Under the pieces are notes generated by a model. It worked only from the letters and a program-made list of their open reading frames with translations. It had not been told where the DNA came from and did no database searches. A program made the position numbers and the translations under genes. Below, in pieces: positions 35,001-44,790 of a DNA stretch of 64,000 nucleotides. Every line of letters starts with the position of its first letter. Positions within the stretch are counted from its first letter, which is position 1. The stretch is taken from assembly GCF_044547355.1 (NCBI RefSeq), contig NZ_JBIUAG010000045.1, positions 1 through 64,000 of the forward strand, written 5' to 3'. The stretch is from Kutzneria sp044547355 (lineage in GTDB: Bacteria; Actinomycetota; Actinomycetes; Mycobacteriales; Pseudonocardiaceae).

Positions 35001-38000
35001 GAGACACTGGACGTCGACGTCTCCATGCGGCTGTTGTTCGAGCATCCGACCGTCCGCACGCTGACTGCGGCGCTGACCACCCGCGCCCGCGACGCTCGGA
35101 CTGCGCCGGCTCCGGTGCCTCGCGACTCGGTGCCCGCGTCCTTTGCCCAAGAACGGCTCTGGTTTCTCAGCACCGTCGACGACGATGCTCATCGGGCTTA
35201 CCTGATGCAGGGTGCGCTGGAACTGACCGGACCGCTCGACGGCGACCGACTCGTCCGTGCGCTCCGGGCAGTAGTCGACCGGCACGAGCCGCTGCGTACC
35301 GGCCTCGTCTACCGTGCCGGGCAGCTGCAGCAACACATACTGCCGTCCTGCGACCTTGTCGTCGTGCGGGTTACGCTTGCTGGCGCGGCCGAGCTCGATG
35401 GGCTGGTGGCAGCCGAGCGGCGCCCGTTCGACCTCGACGTGCCGCCGCTGTTCCGAGCCACCTTGGCGAAGCTCGCCCCGGACACGCACGTCCTGCTACT
35501 GACCGCGCACCACGCGATCTGCGACGGATGGTCGCTGTCCGTGCTGTTCGAAGAACTGTCCACTCTGTACCAGATCGACGATCCGGAAGCCTTGCCGGCA
35601 CTGCGCGTCCAGCATGCCGACTTCGCCGGATGGCAGCGGGCAAGCCAGGCCGAAATCGCGGCGGATATCGCTTACTGGCGAACCCAGCTCGCCGGACTCG
35701 AGCCGATCGACCTGCCCACGGACCGACCACGGCCCGTCCACCAGACCTATCGCGGCGATCGAGTTCCGCTACGGCTCCCGTCCGATCTGGTTGCCGCGCT
35801 GGACGAGCTCGCACTGTCGGCCGGTGCGACGCTGTTCATGGTGCTGCTGGCCGGTTTCCAGTCGGTGCTGTCCGGGTGGTCCGGCCGCGTCGACTTCGGT
35901 GTGGGAACACCGGTCGCCGGCCGCGGCAACTCCGACCTCGAGCACGCCATCGGCCTGTTCATCGAGACCGTGGTGTTGCGAGCCGACCTCAGCGGAGAGC
36001 CCACCTTCCGCGAACTCGTCCGCCGCGTGCGGGCGACCAGCCTTGCCGCGTTCTCCCGGTCTGACGTGCCCTTCGAACGCGTCGTCGCCGAAGCGGATGC
36101 TGCGGCGGACAGCAGGACGCCGCTGTTCCAGGTCTTCTTCGCGCTGCAGAACACGCCCCGATGGCGACTGGACTTCGCGGACGTGGCGGCGACCGTCACC
36201 GAACCACCGTCGAAGACCGCCAAGTTCGACCTGTGGCTGTCGGTCACCCCTGTCGAGGACGGCGCCGAGGGATGGCTGGAGTACAACAGCGACCTGTTCG
36301 ACCGCGCGACCGCCGGTCGGCTGGTCACTCACCTGTGCACGTTGTTGCGCGCCGCCGTCGCCCAGCCCGACCGCCGAGTGTCTGAATTGGACATCATGAG
36401 TGCGGCGGAACGACAGGCCTTGCTCCATGATTGGGGGACCGGCCCGGCCATCGGCGACATCGACCGCTCTCTGCCGGTCCTGATCGGCGAGCAGGTCGAC
36501 CGCGCACCGCAGGCGCAGGCGGTGGTCGCGATCGACCGGGTGCTGACCTACGGCGAACTGAACCGTCGGTCCAATCAGCTCGCGCACCGGTTGCGCGACT
36601 CCGGGATCGGGCCGGAAGACGTGGTCGCTGTGCGAATGTCCCGGTCGTCGGGGCTGATGATCGCCCTGCTTGGCGTGCTCAAGGCGGGTGCGGCATACCT
36701 GCCGCTCGACATGACGCAGCCGACGGAGCGCACCGGCTTCGTGTTGACCGACTCCGGTGCGGTGCTCGTCGTGGATGACGAGTACGTGGCGAGCACCGTG
36801 GACGAACCGACGGATCCGATCGGCGTCGACGTGCATCCGGACAATCTCGCCTACCTGATCTACACCTCGGGATCGACCGGAACGCCAAAGGGAGTCGCCG
36901 TCACGCACCGTTCGCTGACGGCGTTCCTGACCGCGTTGGCCTCCGAGGTCCCGCTATCGGCCGCCGACACGGTCGCCGCTATCACCACTGTCTCGTTCGA
37001 CATCGCAGCCGTGGAGCTGTTTTTTCCGCTGTGCCATGGTGCGGTGGTCGCGTTGCTCGACAACGAGGTGGCTGCCGATCCGTGGACACTCGGGCGGCGT
37101 CTCGACGAAGTAGGCGCGACCGTCGTTCAGGCCACCCCCACCACCTGGCGGATGCTGCTCGGCACGCCGTGGCGCCCGGCCGGCATCCGCTGCCTGTGCG
37201 GCGGAGAGGCGCTGCCACCCGACCTGGCCAATGAGCTTCTGGCCACGGGAGTAGAGGTCCATCATGTCTACGGCCCGACCGAAACCACAATCTGGTCAAC
37301 CCATGGACTTCTTGGGCATGCCGACTCGATCTCACTGGGCCGGCCATTGGCCGGTGAGCACATCGTGCTGCTCAACCCTGCTGGCCGCCAGGTTCCCACG
37401 GGGGCGGTCGGTGAGTTGTGCGTCGGCGGTGTCGGCCTGGCCCGCGGCTATCACGCGCGGCCGGGACTGACCGCCGACCACTTCGTCCCTGACCCGAGTT
37501 CGTCCGAAGGCGCGCGGTTGTACCGCACCGGCGACCTGGCGCGTTTCAACGGCGATGGTGTGCTGGGTTTTCTCGGCCGCACCGACGCCCAGGTGAAGGT
37601 GCGCGGCTTCCGTGTCGAGCCGGGCGAGGTCGAGTCCTGCCTGTGCCGCCTTGCCGGTGTCGAACAGTCCGCGGTGATCGCCAGGGGCGACCAACTGCTC
37701 GGCTACGTCGTCGGCACCGTCGATCCGCACCAAGCTCAGGACTGGGTACGCGACCACCTGCCGCATTACATGGTGCCGTCGGTGATCACCGTGCTCGACC
37801 AGCTGCCGCGCACGCCCAACGGCAAACTGGATCGTGCCGCTCTACCCGATCCGGTGCCGCCCAAGCCTGCGAACCCGACCGGTGCACCCTTCCGGTCCGC
37901 CGACGAGAAGATGATCGCATCGGTGTGGGGGCAGGTGCTCGGGCTCGACGCTGTCGGCCGGGACGACGACTTCTTTGGGCTCGGCGGCCACTCCGTCGCT

Positions 38001-41000
38001 GCGGCCCGCGCAGCCACCCAGTTGCACGAGGTGCTCGACGTGGATGTGCCGGTGCGGCTCGTGTTCGACCACCCGACCGTCGCCGGACTGGCGGCGGCCC
38101 TGCGAGACCGGCCGAACGACGGGTCGGACCGCATCCCACACGCCGACCGGCCCGCCGGCGACGATGGCGTGGTTCGCCTGCCGGCATCGTACGCACAGGA
38201 GCGGGTGTGGTTGGCGGCCCAACTGGATCCGGCGGCGAACACGGCTTACACCGTCCAGGCCGCATGGCGGTTGGACGGCGAGGTGGACGCCGATCGCCTC
38301 GAGCGGGCATTGTGCGAGATCGTCCGCCGGCACGAACCGTTGCGTACCGGTTTCGAGAACGCCAACGGCCTGATCACGCAACGAATACTGTCCGATGTGG
38401 ACTTCCGGTTGACCAGATCAGCCGTGGCCGGCATTGAAGGCGTCGCGGAGCTGGCCACAGCCGATGGCGTGCCGTTCGACCTGGAGCGGCCGCCGCTGCT
38501 GCGGGCCACGCTGGCCCGTTCCGGTCCGGACCAGTCGGTTTTGCTGCTGACAGCGCACCATCTCGTGTGCGACGGTTGGTCCCTGCCGGCGTTCGTGGCC
38601 GAACTGTCCACCTTGTACTCTGCGACGGGCGTGCCGCCAGCACCGGTCATCCAGCACGCAGACTTCGCTCAGTGGCAGCGTGCGCACGCCGACCGGCACC
38701 TGGAGTACTGGCGGCACCAGTTGACCGGCCTGCTACCGCTTGATCTGCCGACGGACCGGCCGCGGCGCCCGAAACGCGGCTACGCCTCCGGGGTCGAGCG
38801 CACACAGCTGGCCGCGACGACGATGAGCTCGATCCGTTCGTTTGCCGCGGCTTCCGGCGCCACGCCGTTCATGACGCTGCTGGCCGCGTTCCTGGTGTTG
38901 GCCCACCGACACAGCGGGCAGGACGACATCGCCGTCGGTGTACCGACCGCCGGCCGTGACCGTCCGGATTTCGACCGTGCGATCGGCTTGTTCGTCACCG
39001 TGTCGGTGATCCGGGCCTCGATCGCCCCGAAGGACACCGTGCGCGACGTCGTCGACCGGACACGTCGGATCCTGGTGGACGCCCTGGCACACCAGGACTG
39101 CCCGTTCGAGCGGGTGGCAAGCGAACTGGAGGCGAGTGGCCGTATCCCGTTCCCGCAGGTGATGTTCAACTACCTCGACCTACCCGTCACAAGCCCAGTG
39201 CTGGCGGGCGTCACCGCGACGCCGTTGAGCACGCCACGCCTGGCGACCAAGTTCGATCTCGACGTCTACCTCTCCGATCGCACAGACGGCGGGCTCGACC
39301 TGCTCGTTGAGTACGATCGTGACCTGTTCGAGCCGGCCACCATCCGGCAATTGGTGGCGGACTTCGAGACCCTGCTGCGTCAACTGCCGGCCGGTGCCGA
39401 CCGAGAGATCGCGGAGCTGACCCTTCGCACGCCACCGGAGCCTGGTCCCGAGCCAGCAGATCCGCTCTTCCCCATCGAACAGTCGATCATCGATCGGTTC
39501 CGGCAGGTCGTCGCCGATCATGGGGAGCGGACCGCGGTCTGGACTCCTACACGCGCGTTCAGCTACTCCGAACTCGCGGACCGGGCACGATCTGTCGCCG
39601 CGGCCGTCGCCATGCCCACGGCAGGCCGGATCGGTATCCTGTGCACCCCTGGCGCCGATATGCCGGCCGCGCTGCTGGGCGTGTTGGCCGCCGGCCACGC
39701 CTATGTGCCGCTGGATCCAGCCGACCCGCCCGCGCGACAGGCACAGCGCGCCCGGGAAGCCCGACTCGATGCCGTCGTTATCGACCATGTCGACCGTCCT
39801 ACACCGCCGGGGTTGCCGGTGGTGGTGCTGGATCAGCTCGAAGCGGTTGCCGCGCAGCTGAGCGGTGGCCATCCGGACGACATCGCCTACCTGCTGCACA
39901 CGTCCGGCTCGGAAGGGACGCCCAAAGGGGTCCTGCAGAACCATCGCAATGTACTCCACCACGTGCGCAACTACGTTGCCGCGCTGGGCATCGGACCTGA
40001 CGACCGGCTGACACAGCTCAGCTCGATCACGTTCGACGCGGCTGTGCTGGACATCTTCGGCGCCCTACTGACCGGCGCCCGGCTATGCCCGATGGACGTG
40101 CGGGACGACGGCGCGGCCACCATCGCGCAGTTCCTGGGCGAAGCGGGCGTCACTGTGTACCACTCGACGCCGACCGTGTTTCGGTACCTGTTGCGGGACG
40201 GCAATGACGCCTGGCCGACGGTGCCGGTCAGGAGCGTCGTGCTCGGCGGCGAGGAGACCCGGCCGGCGGACGTACGACTGTTCGCCGACGGCTTCGACGC
40301 CGGGTGCACGCTGTGGAACCTGTTCGGTGCCACCGAATGCACGCTCGCCGCCCTGCATCGAGTCGACCGTGCCGACCAGCTTCGCGCTGCGGTGCCCATC
40401 GGCACCGCCGTGCCCGGCGTCGAGATCGGCCTCACCGGACCGGACGGTCGACCGACCGAGCCGTTCGGCCAACTCGCCTGCCGGGGACCGCAGGTCGCCG
40501 TCGGCTACTGGCAGGGCGGCAGCGCGTCGCCGGCCTGCCGCGGCGATGTCGCCCGGCGGCGGCCGGACGGGACGCTGGAGTTCATCGGTCGGAGCACGGA
40601 CCTGGTCAACCTGAGGGGCCGTCGGGTAGCGCCGGCTGAGGTCGAGGCACACCTGCGCACCGGTAAGGGCATCGTGGACGTCGGAGTCGGCATTCGTGCC
40701 GATCCGAGTGGCGAGGACCATCTCGTGGCCTATGTGGTCGCCGCACGCGACATCGACCCCGACGCCCTACGAGCCGAACTGCGGAACGAACTTCCGGCGC
40801 ACCTGGTGCCCGACCGTGTGCTGCCGGTGTCAGACCTACCGCGCACCCGTACCGGCAAGCTCGACCGCAGCCGCCTTCCCGAGCCCGACTGGACCGGTGG
40901 CCGGAGCAGCGAACCGCCATCGTCAGAACTGGAACGGGGCATCGCGGCCATCTGGCGGGCTGCCCTGGGCCGCGATGAGATCGGCCGTCACGACGACTTC

Positions 41001-41225
41001 TTCGAACTGGGCGGCCATTCGCTGACCGCCACGGCCGTGGTCAGCGGAATCACCGAATCGCTGCACCTGCCGGCGACCCTGCGGACGTTGTTCGACCACC
41101 CGACGGTGGCCCAACTCGCCGAGGCACTCCGTGGGCAGCAGGCGTCCAGGGGCAGTACGCCGGCTATCACCCGACGGCGTCGTGTCCCGTATCGAGTGGC
41201 AATGGCGGAGGGAGAAACCCGATGA
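32079..41225 (+). CDS. Trimodular nonribosomal peptide synthetase (C-A-T)x3
   Basis: About 3048 aa from ATG 32079 (GGAG 6 nt upstream). Domains: C1 (15-440, HHLVCDG), A1 (460-905, YTSGSTGRPKG), T1 (Ser near 962, LGGHSLAAAR), C2 (1010-1430, HHAICDG), A2 (1460-1900, YTSGSTGTPKG), T2 (Ser near 1970), C3 (2025-2440, HHLVCDG), A3 (2470-2895, atypical HTSGSEGTPKG), T3 (Ser near 2980). All three C-domain motifs and carrier serines are intact. There is no epimerase, TE or reductase domain. Ten-residue codes read by eye: A1 DLFNNALTYK (Ala-like), A2 DIVQLGVIWK (Gly-like), A3 DALHVGLLAK (unassigned). The leading C domain implies an acylated or trans-supplied starter. The stop overlaps the next start (ATGA). 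Confidence 0.93.
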   Translation: MTERTDHAAGARAHASTLSSAQEGIWLFEQLNPGTSVFTLAHFGRFSGPLDRAVLDRSFASLTARHKSLRSTFESGPHGPRRVARDDPIHVVWEDLRDAGDPVETAVHVAAAAAAAPFYLEHGPLAGLTVYQVAVDDYFVLLRAHHLVCDGASLDIAMHELASLYRAGVDAADAADAAEGSEERSEPVAERDLAYWCDLLADSAPAGPPSNGAAARGFSASTAEIEVPANVVDGMAELADAEGVTRFVIMMAALDWVLSIWSGRQRFTVGCAVTGRTRADRRRAVGLFARTLALPTDLTGAPTIRELLGRVRASTFAAFRHQSCPYEQVVKVLRPEQPLFEALLVMHTYPRDELPFADGVLESVPFPRAEVRHPVELHVWPWQDGLRIEAEFNRDLLDHLVVESLLGHLVQALRSMTTAPDRPLSEVDLLSGAERHRLVDTWGSGAQLAGDGKCLTDSFTRQVALTPAAVAVEAADATLTYDELDRWANRLAHRLRTAGVAAEDVIGVRMSRSSWLLVALLGVLKAGAAYLPIDPAYPAERIDFMTADAGARLVLGDEDVTSDALDRYPAGPVAVGALPDNLAYLIYTSGSTGRPKGVAITHRNASAMVDWAQECFDTDDTRRVLATTSVCFDLSVFECFVPLSRGHTVVFADTDAVRALTAGQHHDVTLLNTVPSVLDELLAAGALPATLRAVNLAGEPLSHRLVAAVQAQDPAIRVRNLYGPSETTTYSTGTLVTAADDPPPIGQPLTGERVYVVDGALRLVPPGAVGELCIGGVGVTRGYHGRPGRTAESFVPDPFRPGGHRLYRTGDLVRYRPDGQLSFVGRTDTQVKVRGFRVELGEIETCLSRCSGVRRSAVVVRGAALVGYVTGDVDAETVLAFARERLPAFMVPGDVLVIDALPETPNGKIDRSALPEPMCARSDAGPSSARTGVEEVVAAVWAQVLGLGSLGVDDDFFRLGGHSLAAARVASRLRETLDVDVSMRLLFEHPTVRTLTAALTTRARDARTAPAPVPRDSVPASFAQERLWFLSTVDDDAHRAYLMQGALELTGPLDGDRLVRALRAVVDRHEPLRTGLVYRAGQLQQHILPSCDLVVVRVTLAGAAELDGLVAAERRPFDLDVPPLFRATLAKLAPDTHVLLLTAHHAICDGWSLSVLFEELSTLYQIDDPEALPALRVQHADFAGWQRASQAEIAADIAYWRTQLAGLEPIDLPTDRPRPVHQTYRGDRVPLRLPSDLVAALDELALSAGATLFMVLLAGFQSVLSGWSGRVDFGVGTPVAGRGNSDLEHAIGLFIETVVLRADLSGEPTFRELVRRVRATSLAAFSRSDVPFERVVAEADAAADSRTPLFQVFFALQNTPRWRLDFADVAATVTEPPSKTAKFDLWLSVTPVEDGAEGWLEYNSDLFDRATAGRLVTHLCTLLRAAVAQPDRRVSELDIMSAAERQALLHDWGTGPAIGDIDRSLPVLIGEQVDRAPQAQAVVAIDRVLTYGELNRRSNQLAHRLRDSGIGPEDVVAVRMSRSSGLMIALLGVLKAGAAYLPLDMTQPTERTGFVLTDSGAVLVVDDEYVASTVDEPTDPIGVDVHPDNLAYLIYTSGSTGTPKGVAVTHRSLTAFLTALASEVPLSAADTVAAITTVSFDIAAVELFFPLCHGAVVALLDNEVAADPWTLGRRLDEVGATVVQATPTTWRMLLGTPWRPAGIRCLCGGEALPPDLANELLATGVEVHHVYGPTETTIWSTHGLLGHADSISLGRPLAGEHIVLLNPAGRQVPTGAVGELCVGGVGLARGYHARPGLTADHFVPDPSSSEGARLYRTGDLARFNGDGVLGFLGRTDAQVKVRGFRVEPGEVESCLCRLAGVEQSAVIARGDQLLGYVVGTVDPHQAQDWVRDHLPHYMVPSVITVLDQLPRTPNGKLDRAALPDPVPPKPANPTGAPFRSADEKMIASVWGQVLGLDAVGRDDDFFGLGGHSVAAARAATQLHEVLDVDVPVRLVFDHPTVAGLAAALRDRPNDGSDRIPHADRPAGDDGVVRLPASYAQERVWLAAQLDPAANTAYTVQAAWRLDGEVDADRLERALCEIVRRHEPLRTGFENANGLITQRILSDVDFRLTRSAVAGIEGVAELATADGVPFDLERPPLLRATLARSGPDQSVLLLTAHHLVCDGWSLPAFVAELSTLYSATGVPPAPVIQHADFAQWQRAHADRHLEYWRHQLTGLLPLDLPTDRPRRPKRGYASGVERTQLAATTMSSIRSFAAASGATPFMTLLAAFLVLAHRHSGQDDIAVGVPTAGRDRPDFDRAIGLFVTVSVIRASIAPKDTVRDVVDRTRRILVDALAHQDCPFERVASELEASGRIPFPQVMFNYLDLPVTSPVLAGVTATPLSTPRLATKFDLDVYLSDRTDGGLDLLVEYDRDLFEPATIRQLVADFETLLRQLPAGADREIAELTLRTPPEPGPEPADPLFPIEQSIIDRFRQVVADHGERTAVWTPTRAFSYSELADRARSVAAAVAMPTAGRIGILCTPGADMPAALLGVLAAGHAYVPLDPADPPARQAQRAREARLDAVVIDHVDRPTPPGLPVVVLDQLEAVAAQLSGGHPDDIAYLLHTSGSEGTPKGVLQNHRNVLHHVRNYVAALGIGPDDRLTQLSSITFDAAVLDIFGALLTGARLCPMDVRDDGAATIAQFLGEAGVTVYHSTPTVFRYLLRDGNDAWPTVPVRSVVLGGEETRPADVRLFADGFDAGCTLWNLFGATECTLAALHRVDRADQLRAAVPIGTAVPGVEIGLTGPDGRPTEPFGQLACRGPQVAVGYWQGGSASPACRGDVARRRPDGTLEFIGRSTDLVNLRGRRVAPAEVEAHLRTGKGIVDVGVGIRADPSGEDHLVAYVVAARDIDPDALRAELRNELPAHLVPDRVLPVSDLPRTRTGKLDRSRLPEPDWTGGRSSEPPSSELERGIAAIWRAALGRDEIGRHDDFFELGGHSLTATAVVSGITESLHLPATLRTLFDHPTVAQLAEALRGQQASRGSTPAITRRRRVPYRVAMAEGETR

Positions 41226-42970
41226 GCGTCAGCAACGGGCGCCTGGCCGTGAGCAGCGAGGCGTACGTCTTCCCGGCCTCGTTCGCGCAGCAGCGGATGT
41301 GGTTCATGTGCCAGCTCAATCCACGGGCGCATCGCGCGTACCACATGTCCGGGGCGTTCGACGTGGACGGCACGCTCGACGTCGACGTCCTCCGTGCGGC
41401 GGCCGAGATCCTGGTCGAGCGGCACGAGGTCCTGCGGACCCGGTTCGTGCTGTTCGATGAGGATGAGCGCCAGCTCGGCGGTGAGCTCTGCCAGGTCGTG
41501 GAACCTGAAGGAAGCCTGCCCGTCGACACAGTTGCCGTTCCGGACGGGCAGTGGGAAGCAGAACTCGCCGACGACCCACCGCTCGACCTGGATGCCCTTC
41601 CACTGGCGCGGATGCGACTGCTCACCGACAGCAGCGGCCAGCAGATGCTTCAGTTCACCGCGCACCACATCGTGTGTGACGGCTGGTCCGTCGCGGTCTT
41701 CTTCGACGAACTCGCCACTGTCTATGGTGCGATTGCGGCCGGCCGGCCGCCGGGATTGCCCGCTGCGGCCCTGCAATACGTGGACTTCTCGGAGTGGCAG
41801 CGCGAGCAGACGGATGGGCTGATCGAGGACCTGGCCTACTGGCGGACCCGGCTGGCCGACACACCGCCGCTCGCGTTGCCCAGCGATCGGGAACGTCCGC
41901 CCCTGCCGTCCTTCCGCGGTGGCCGGATACCTGTCCACCTACCAGCACCGTTGGCCGCCGCAGTGGCCCGGTTCGCTTCCACCGAGCGGGCGACGCCCTT
42001 CCAGGTGTTGCTCTCGGCCTACCAGGTGCTGTTCGCCCGCCGGTCGGGCCAGCCGGACTTCGGCATCGGCACTCCGGTGGCCGGACGCGGCCGGCCCGAG
42101 CTGGAACGTGGCATCGGGGTGTTCGTCAACACCGTGGTGCTGCGAGCCGACCTGTCCGGCGACCCCACGTACCGCGAACTTGTGCGGCGGGTCCGCGACG
42201 CCAGCCTGGACGACTTCGCCCACCAGGATGTGCCGTTCGAACAGGTGGTCGCGCAGGTGGCGCCGGACCGAGACCTGCGCAGGTCCGCGTTGTTCCAGGT
42301 GTTCTTCGCGATGCAGAACACGCCGGCGCCCGTTGTCGAGTTGCCGGGCGCGCGCTTGACGGCACGTGAGGTCCCCAGGGACACGGCCATGTTCGATTTG
42401 CGGCTGGCGCTGCGCCCCGACGGCGACGCGCTCGACGGCTGGTTGGAGTTCAACGCCGACCTGTTCGACGAGGACACCGCACGGCGCATGGCGATCGAGT
42501 GGCTCGACATCGTCGAGGAACTGCTCGACGAGCCGGATGCCAAGGTGAGGTTCGACCGAGCTGCCCTGACCGCACCCACACGTCCGGCGACCGCCACTGC
42601 GGCAGGCGATGACAGGCCGCGCGGACCACGAACACCCTTGGAAGCCGAACTGGCGGCGATTTTCTGCACACTCCTTGGTCGCGATGAGCTCGACATCCGC
42701 GCCAGCTTTTTCGACCTCGGCGGCAACTCGCTGCTCGCGGTCCGGGCCATGCGCCAGATCCGGCGCGCGATGCGGGTCGCCGTACCGGTGGAGACGATCT
42801 TCGCCCTCACCTCGGTCGAGCAACTCGCCGAGGCCATAGAGGCGCCGGAGATTCTGGCCGGCACCCCGGACTCAGAAGGCATTCGCGTCGACATCGAATC
42901 CATGTGGCGACACGAGAACAGGCCGGCCGACCAGCCTGCGACCACCCAGCCGGAAGGAGACCACCGATGA
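41222..42970 (+). CDS. NRPS condensation-carrier didomain (C-T)
   Basis: 582 aa. C domain (10-430): SFAQQRMWFM, active site HHIVCDGWS near 147, GVFVNTVVLR. Carrier domain (about 465-540) with FFDLGGNSLLAVR, Ser near 502. There is no adenylation domain, so its carrier must be loaded in trans, either by the next gene's A domain or by the PDH-like enzymes downstream. The upstream partner is probably T3 of the trimodular synthetase. Overlaps of 4 nt on both sides show strict coupling. Confidence 0.9.
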   Translation: MSVSNGRLAVSSEAYVFPASFAQQRMWFMCQLNPRAHRAYHMSGAFDVDGTLDVDVLRAAAEILVERHEVLRTRFVLFDEDERQLGGELCQVVEPEGSLPVDTVAVPDGQWEAELADDPPLDLDALPLARMRLLTDSSGQQMLQFTAHHIVCDGWSVAVFFDELATVYGAIAAGRPPGLPAAALQYVDFSEWQREQTDGLIEDLAYWRTRLADTPPLALPSDRERPPLPSFRGGRIPVHLPAPLAAAVARFASTERATPFQVLLSAYQVLFARRSGQPDFGIGTPVAGRGRPELERGIGVFVNTVVLRADLSGDPTYRELVRRVRDASLDDFAHQDVPFEQVVAQVAPDRDLRRSALFQVFFAMQNTPAPVVELPGARLTAREVPRDTAMFDLRLALRPDGDALDGWLEFNADLFDEDTARRMAIEWLDIVEELLDEPDAKVRFDRAALTAPTRPATATAAGDDRPRGPRTPLEAELAAIFCTLLGRDELDIRASFFDLGGNSLLAVRAMRQIRRAMRVAVPVETIFALTSVEQLAEAIEAPEILAGTPDSEGIRVDIESMWRHENRPADQPATTQPEGDHR

Positions 42971-44790
42971 CCGACGCCACCACCGCATGCGGCGTGCACG
43001 AGCTGATCGCGGCATGTGCCGCGCGCGATCCCGACGGCGTCGCCGCCGTCTATGGCGACCGGCGGATCAGCTTCGCCGAACTCGACCGCCAGGCCAACCA
43101 GTTGGCGCATTACCTGATCGGTCTCGGCGCCGGTCCGGAGGCCGTGATCGGTGTGTGCCTGCCGCGCACGGCGGCTCTCGTCGTCACTCTGCTCGGCGTG
43201 CTGAAATCCGGTGCGGCCTACCTGCCGGTCGATCCGGCGGAAGCCCCGGAACGCAAGCGGTTCATCCTGCGCGACGCCGACGTGCTGCGGACGCTCACCA
43301 CGGAACGCCTTGCCCAGGATCGGTCGGCCATCCTCGCGCAGCCGGACACGGATCCCGGCGTGCCGATAGACCCGGCGAGCCTGGCCTACGTCATCTACAC
43401 CTCCGGCTCGACCGGAACGCCCAAGGGCGTCATGGTTACGCACAACTCCATGGTCAACTACTTGTGCTGGGCCAGGAATGCCTACGGCGCGGAAGGTGGC
43501 GGCGGTGTGCCGCTGCACTCGCCGGTCAACACCGACCTGAGCGTCACGTCGCTGTTCGTCCCACTCCTGGCCGGCCAGCCGGTCGTCGTGCTGCCCGAGG
43601 AGGACCCACCGGTCAACGCGCTACCTCGAGCACTGGCTGCCGGTGGCTTCCGATTCGTCAAGCTCACTCCGGCGCACCTGGAAATACTCGGTGATGCGCT
43701 TGCCCCGGGCCAGGCACCGACCGCGGCGCACCGCCTGGTGGTGGGCGGTGACGCGTTGCATTATCCGACCGTCGCGTTCTGGCGCGTTCATGCGCCGGAG
43801 GTCGCGGTGGTCAACGAATATGGGCCGACAGAGACCACCGTTGCCTGCTGCGCCTACGAGTTCCCGGCCGGCGAGTCCGGCGAAGGACCCGTACCGATCG
43901 GCACCGCGATCGCGGGCGCTCGACTGCATGTGATGGACAGCGAGCTGAACCTGGTGCCGGACGGCGAGGTCGGCGAGCTGTACATCGGAGGAGCAGGGGT
44001 CGCCCGCGGCTACCTCGGCCGCCCCGGGCTGACCGCGGCCGCGTTCGTGCCCGATCCCTGGTCCGGCGATGGCGCGCGACTCTACCGCACCGGCGACCTC
44101 GTCCACCGGGACGCCGTCGGCCGGCTGATGTTCCACGGTCGCGCCGACGACCAGGTGAAACTGCGTGGCTACCGGGTCGAGCTAGGGGAGATCGAGGGCG
44201 TGCTGCGCAGCCATCCGGATGTGCACGCGGCCGCCGTGACCGTGCACGACAGGGGCACCGGCCGAGCCGCGCTCGTGGCGCACGTGGTGGCCTCCAGCAC
44301 GAGCCTCGACACGGACCTCACCGCCTTTGCCGCGGAACGTCTGCCAGCACACATGGTGCCCGCCCGCATCCGCGTCCTCGAGGCGCTGCCCCTGACCCCA
44401 CAGGGCAAGGTCGATCGGGCCGCGCTCGACCGACCAGCCGAAACCTCACGGCGCACCGGAACCGGTCCGAGGACGCCGCTGGAGGAGGCCGTGGCCGAGA
44501 TCTTCGCGGACCTTCTTGACGAGCGGGACGTGGACGTCGAAGTGAGCTTCTTCGAACTGGGCGGCAACTCGCTTCTGGCCGCGCGGCTCGTCGCACGCCT
44601 CATCCGGGCCTACCAGCTGGACCTGCCGACGGCCGAATGGCTGAAGTCGCCGTCGGTCGCCGGGTTCGCGGAACTGATCGACACCTATCGCAGCCGCGGT
44701 CGACAGGCGGCACTGGACCTGTGGTCCCGACCGGAGTTCGACGATCTCGGCCTTGACGATGAGATCCTGGAATCGCTCGATGCCCGCTGA
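42967..44790 (+). CDS. NRPS adenylation-carrier didomain (A-T)
   Basis: 607 aa. A domain (20-500): YTSGSTGTPKGVMVTH near 144, NEYGPTETT near 283, YRTGDLVHRD, and catalytic Lys in TPQGKVDRAAL. T domain (about 505-575) with FFELGGNSLLAARL, Ser near 534. The code read by eye, DLTKVGEVAK, is close to the Asn code (DLTKLGEVGK). The motif before the first code residue is VNTDLSVTSLF in place of the usual FD. It has no C domain, so it probably loads an amino acid for use or modification in trans, then passes it to the C-T protein. It overlaps both neighbours. Confidence 0.9.
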   Translation: MTDATTACGVHELIAACAARDPDGVAAVYGDRRISFAELDRQANQLAHYLIGLGAGPEAVIGVCLPRTAALVVTLLGVLKSGAAYLPVDPAEAPERKRFILRDADVLRTLTTERLAQDRSAILAQPDTDPGVPIDPASLAYVIYTSGSTGTPKGVMVTHNSMVNYLCWARNAYGAEGGGGVPLHSPVNTDLSVTSLFVPLLAGQPVVVLPEEDPPVNALPRALAAGGFRFVKLTPAHLEILGDALAPGQAPTAAHRLVVGGDALHYPTVAFWRVHAPEVAVVNEYGPTETTVACCAYEFPAGESGEGPVPIGTAIAGARLHVMDSELNLVPDGEVGELYIGGAGVARGYLGRPGLTAAAFVPDPWSGDGARLYRTGDLVHRDAVGRLMFHGRADDQVKLRGYRVELGEIEGVLRSHPDVHAAAVTVHDRGTGRAALVAHVVASSTSLDTDLTAFAAERLPAHMVPARIRVLEALPLTPQGKVDRAALDRPAETSRRTGTGPRTPLEEAVAEIFADLLDERDVDVEVSFFELGGNSLLAARLVARLIRAYQLDLPTAEWLKSPSVAGFAELIDTYRSRGRQAALDLWSRPEFDDLGLDDEILESLDAR

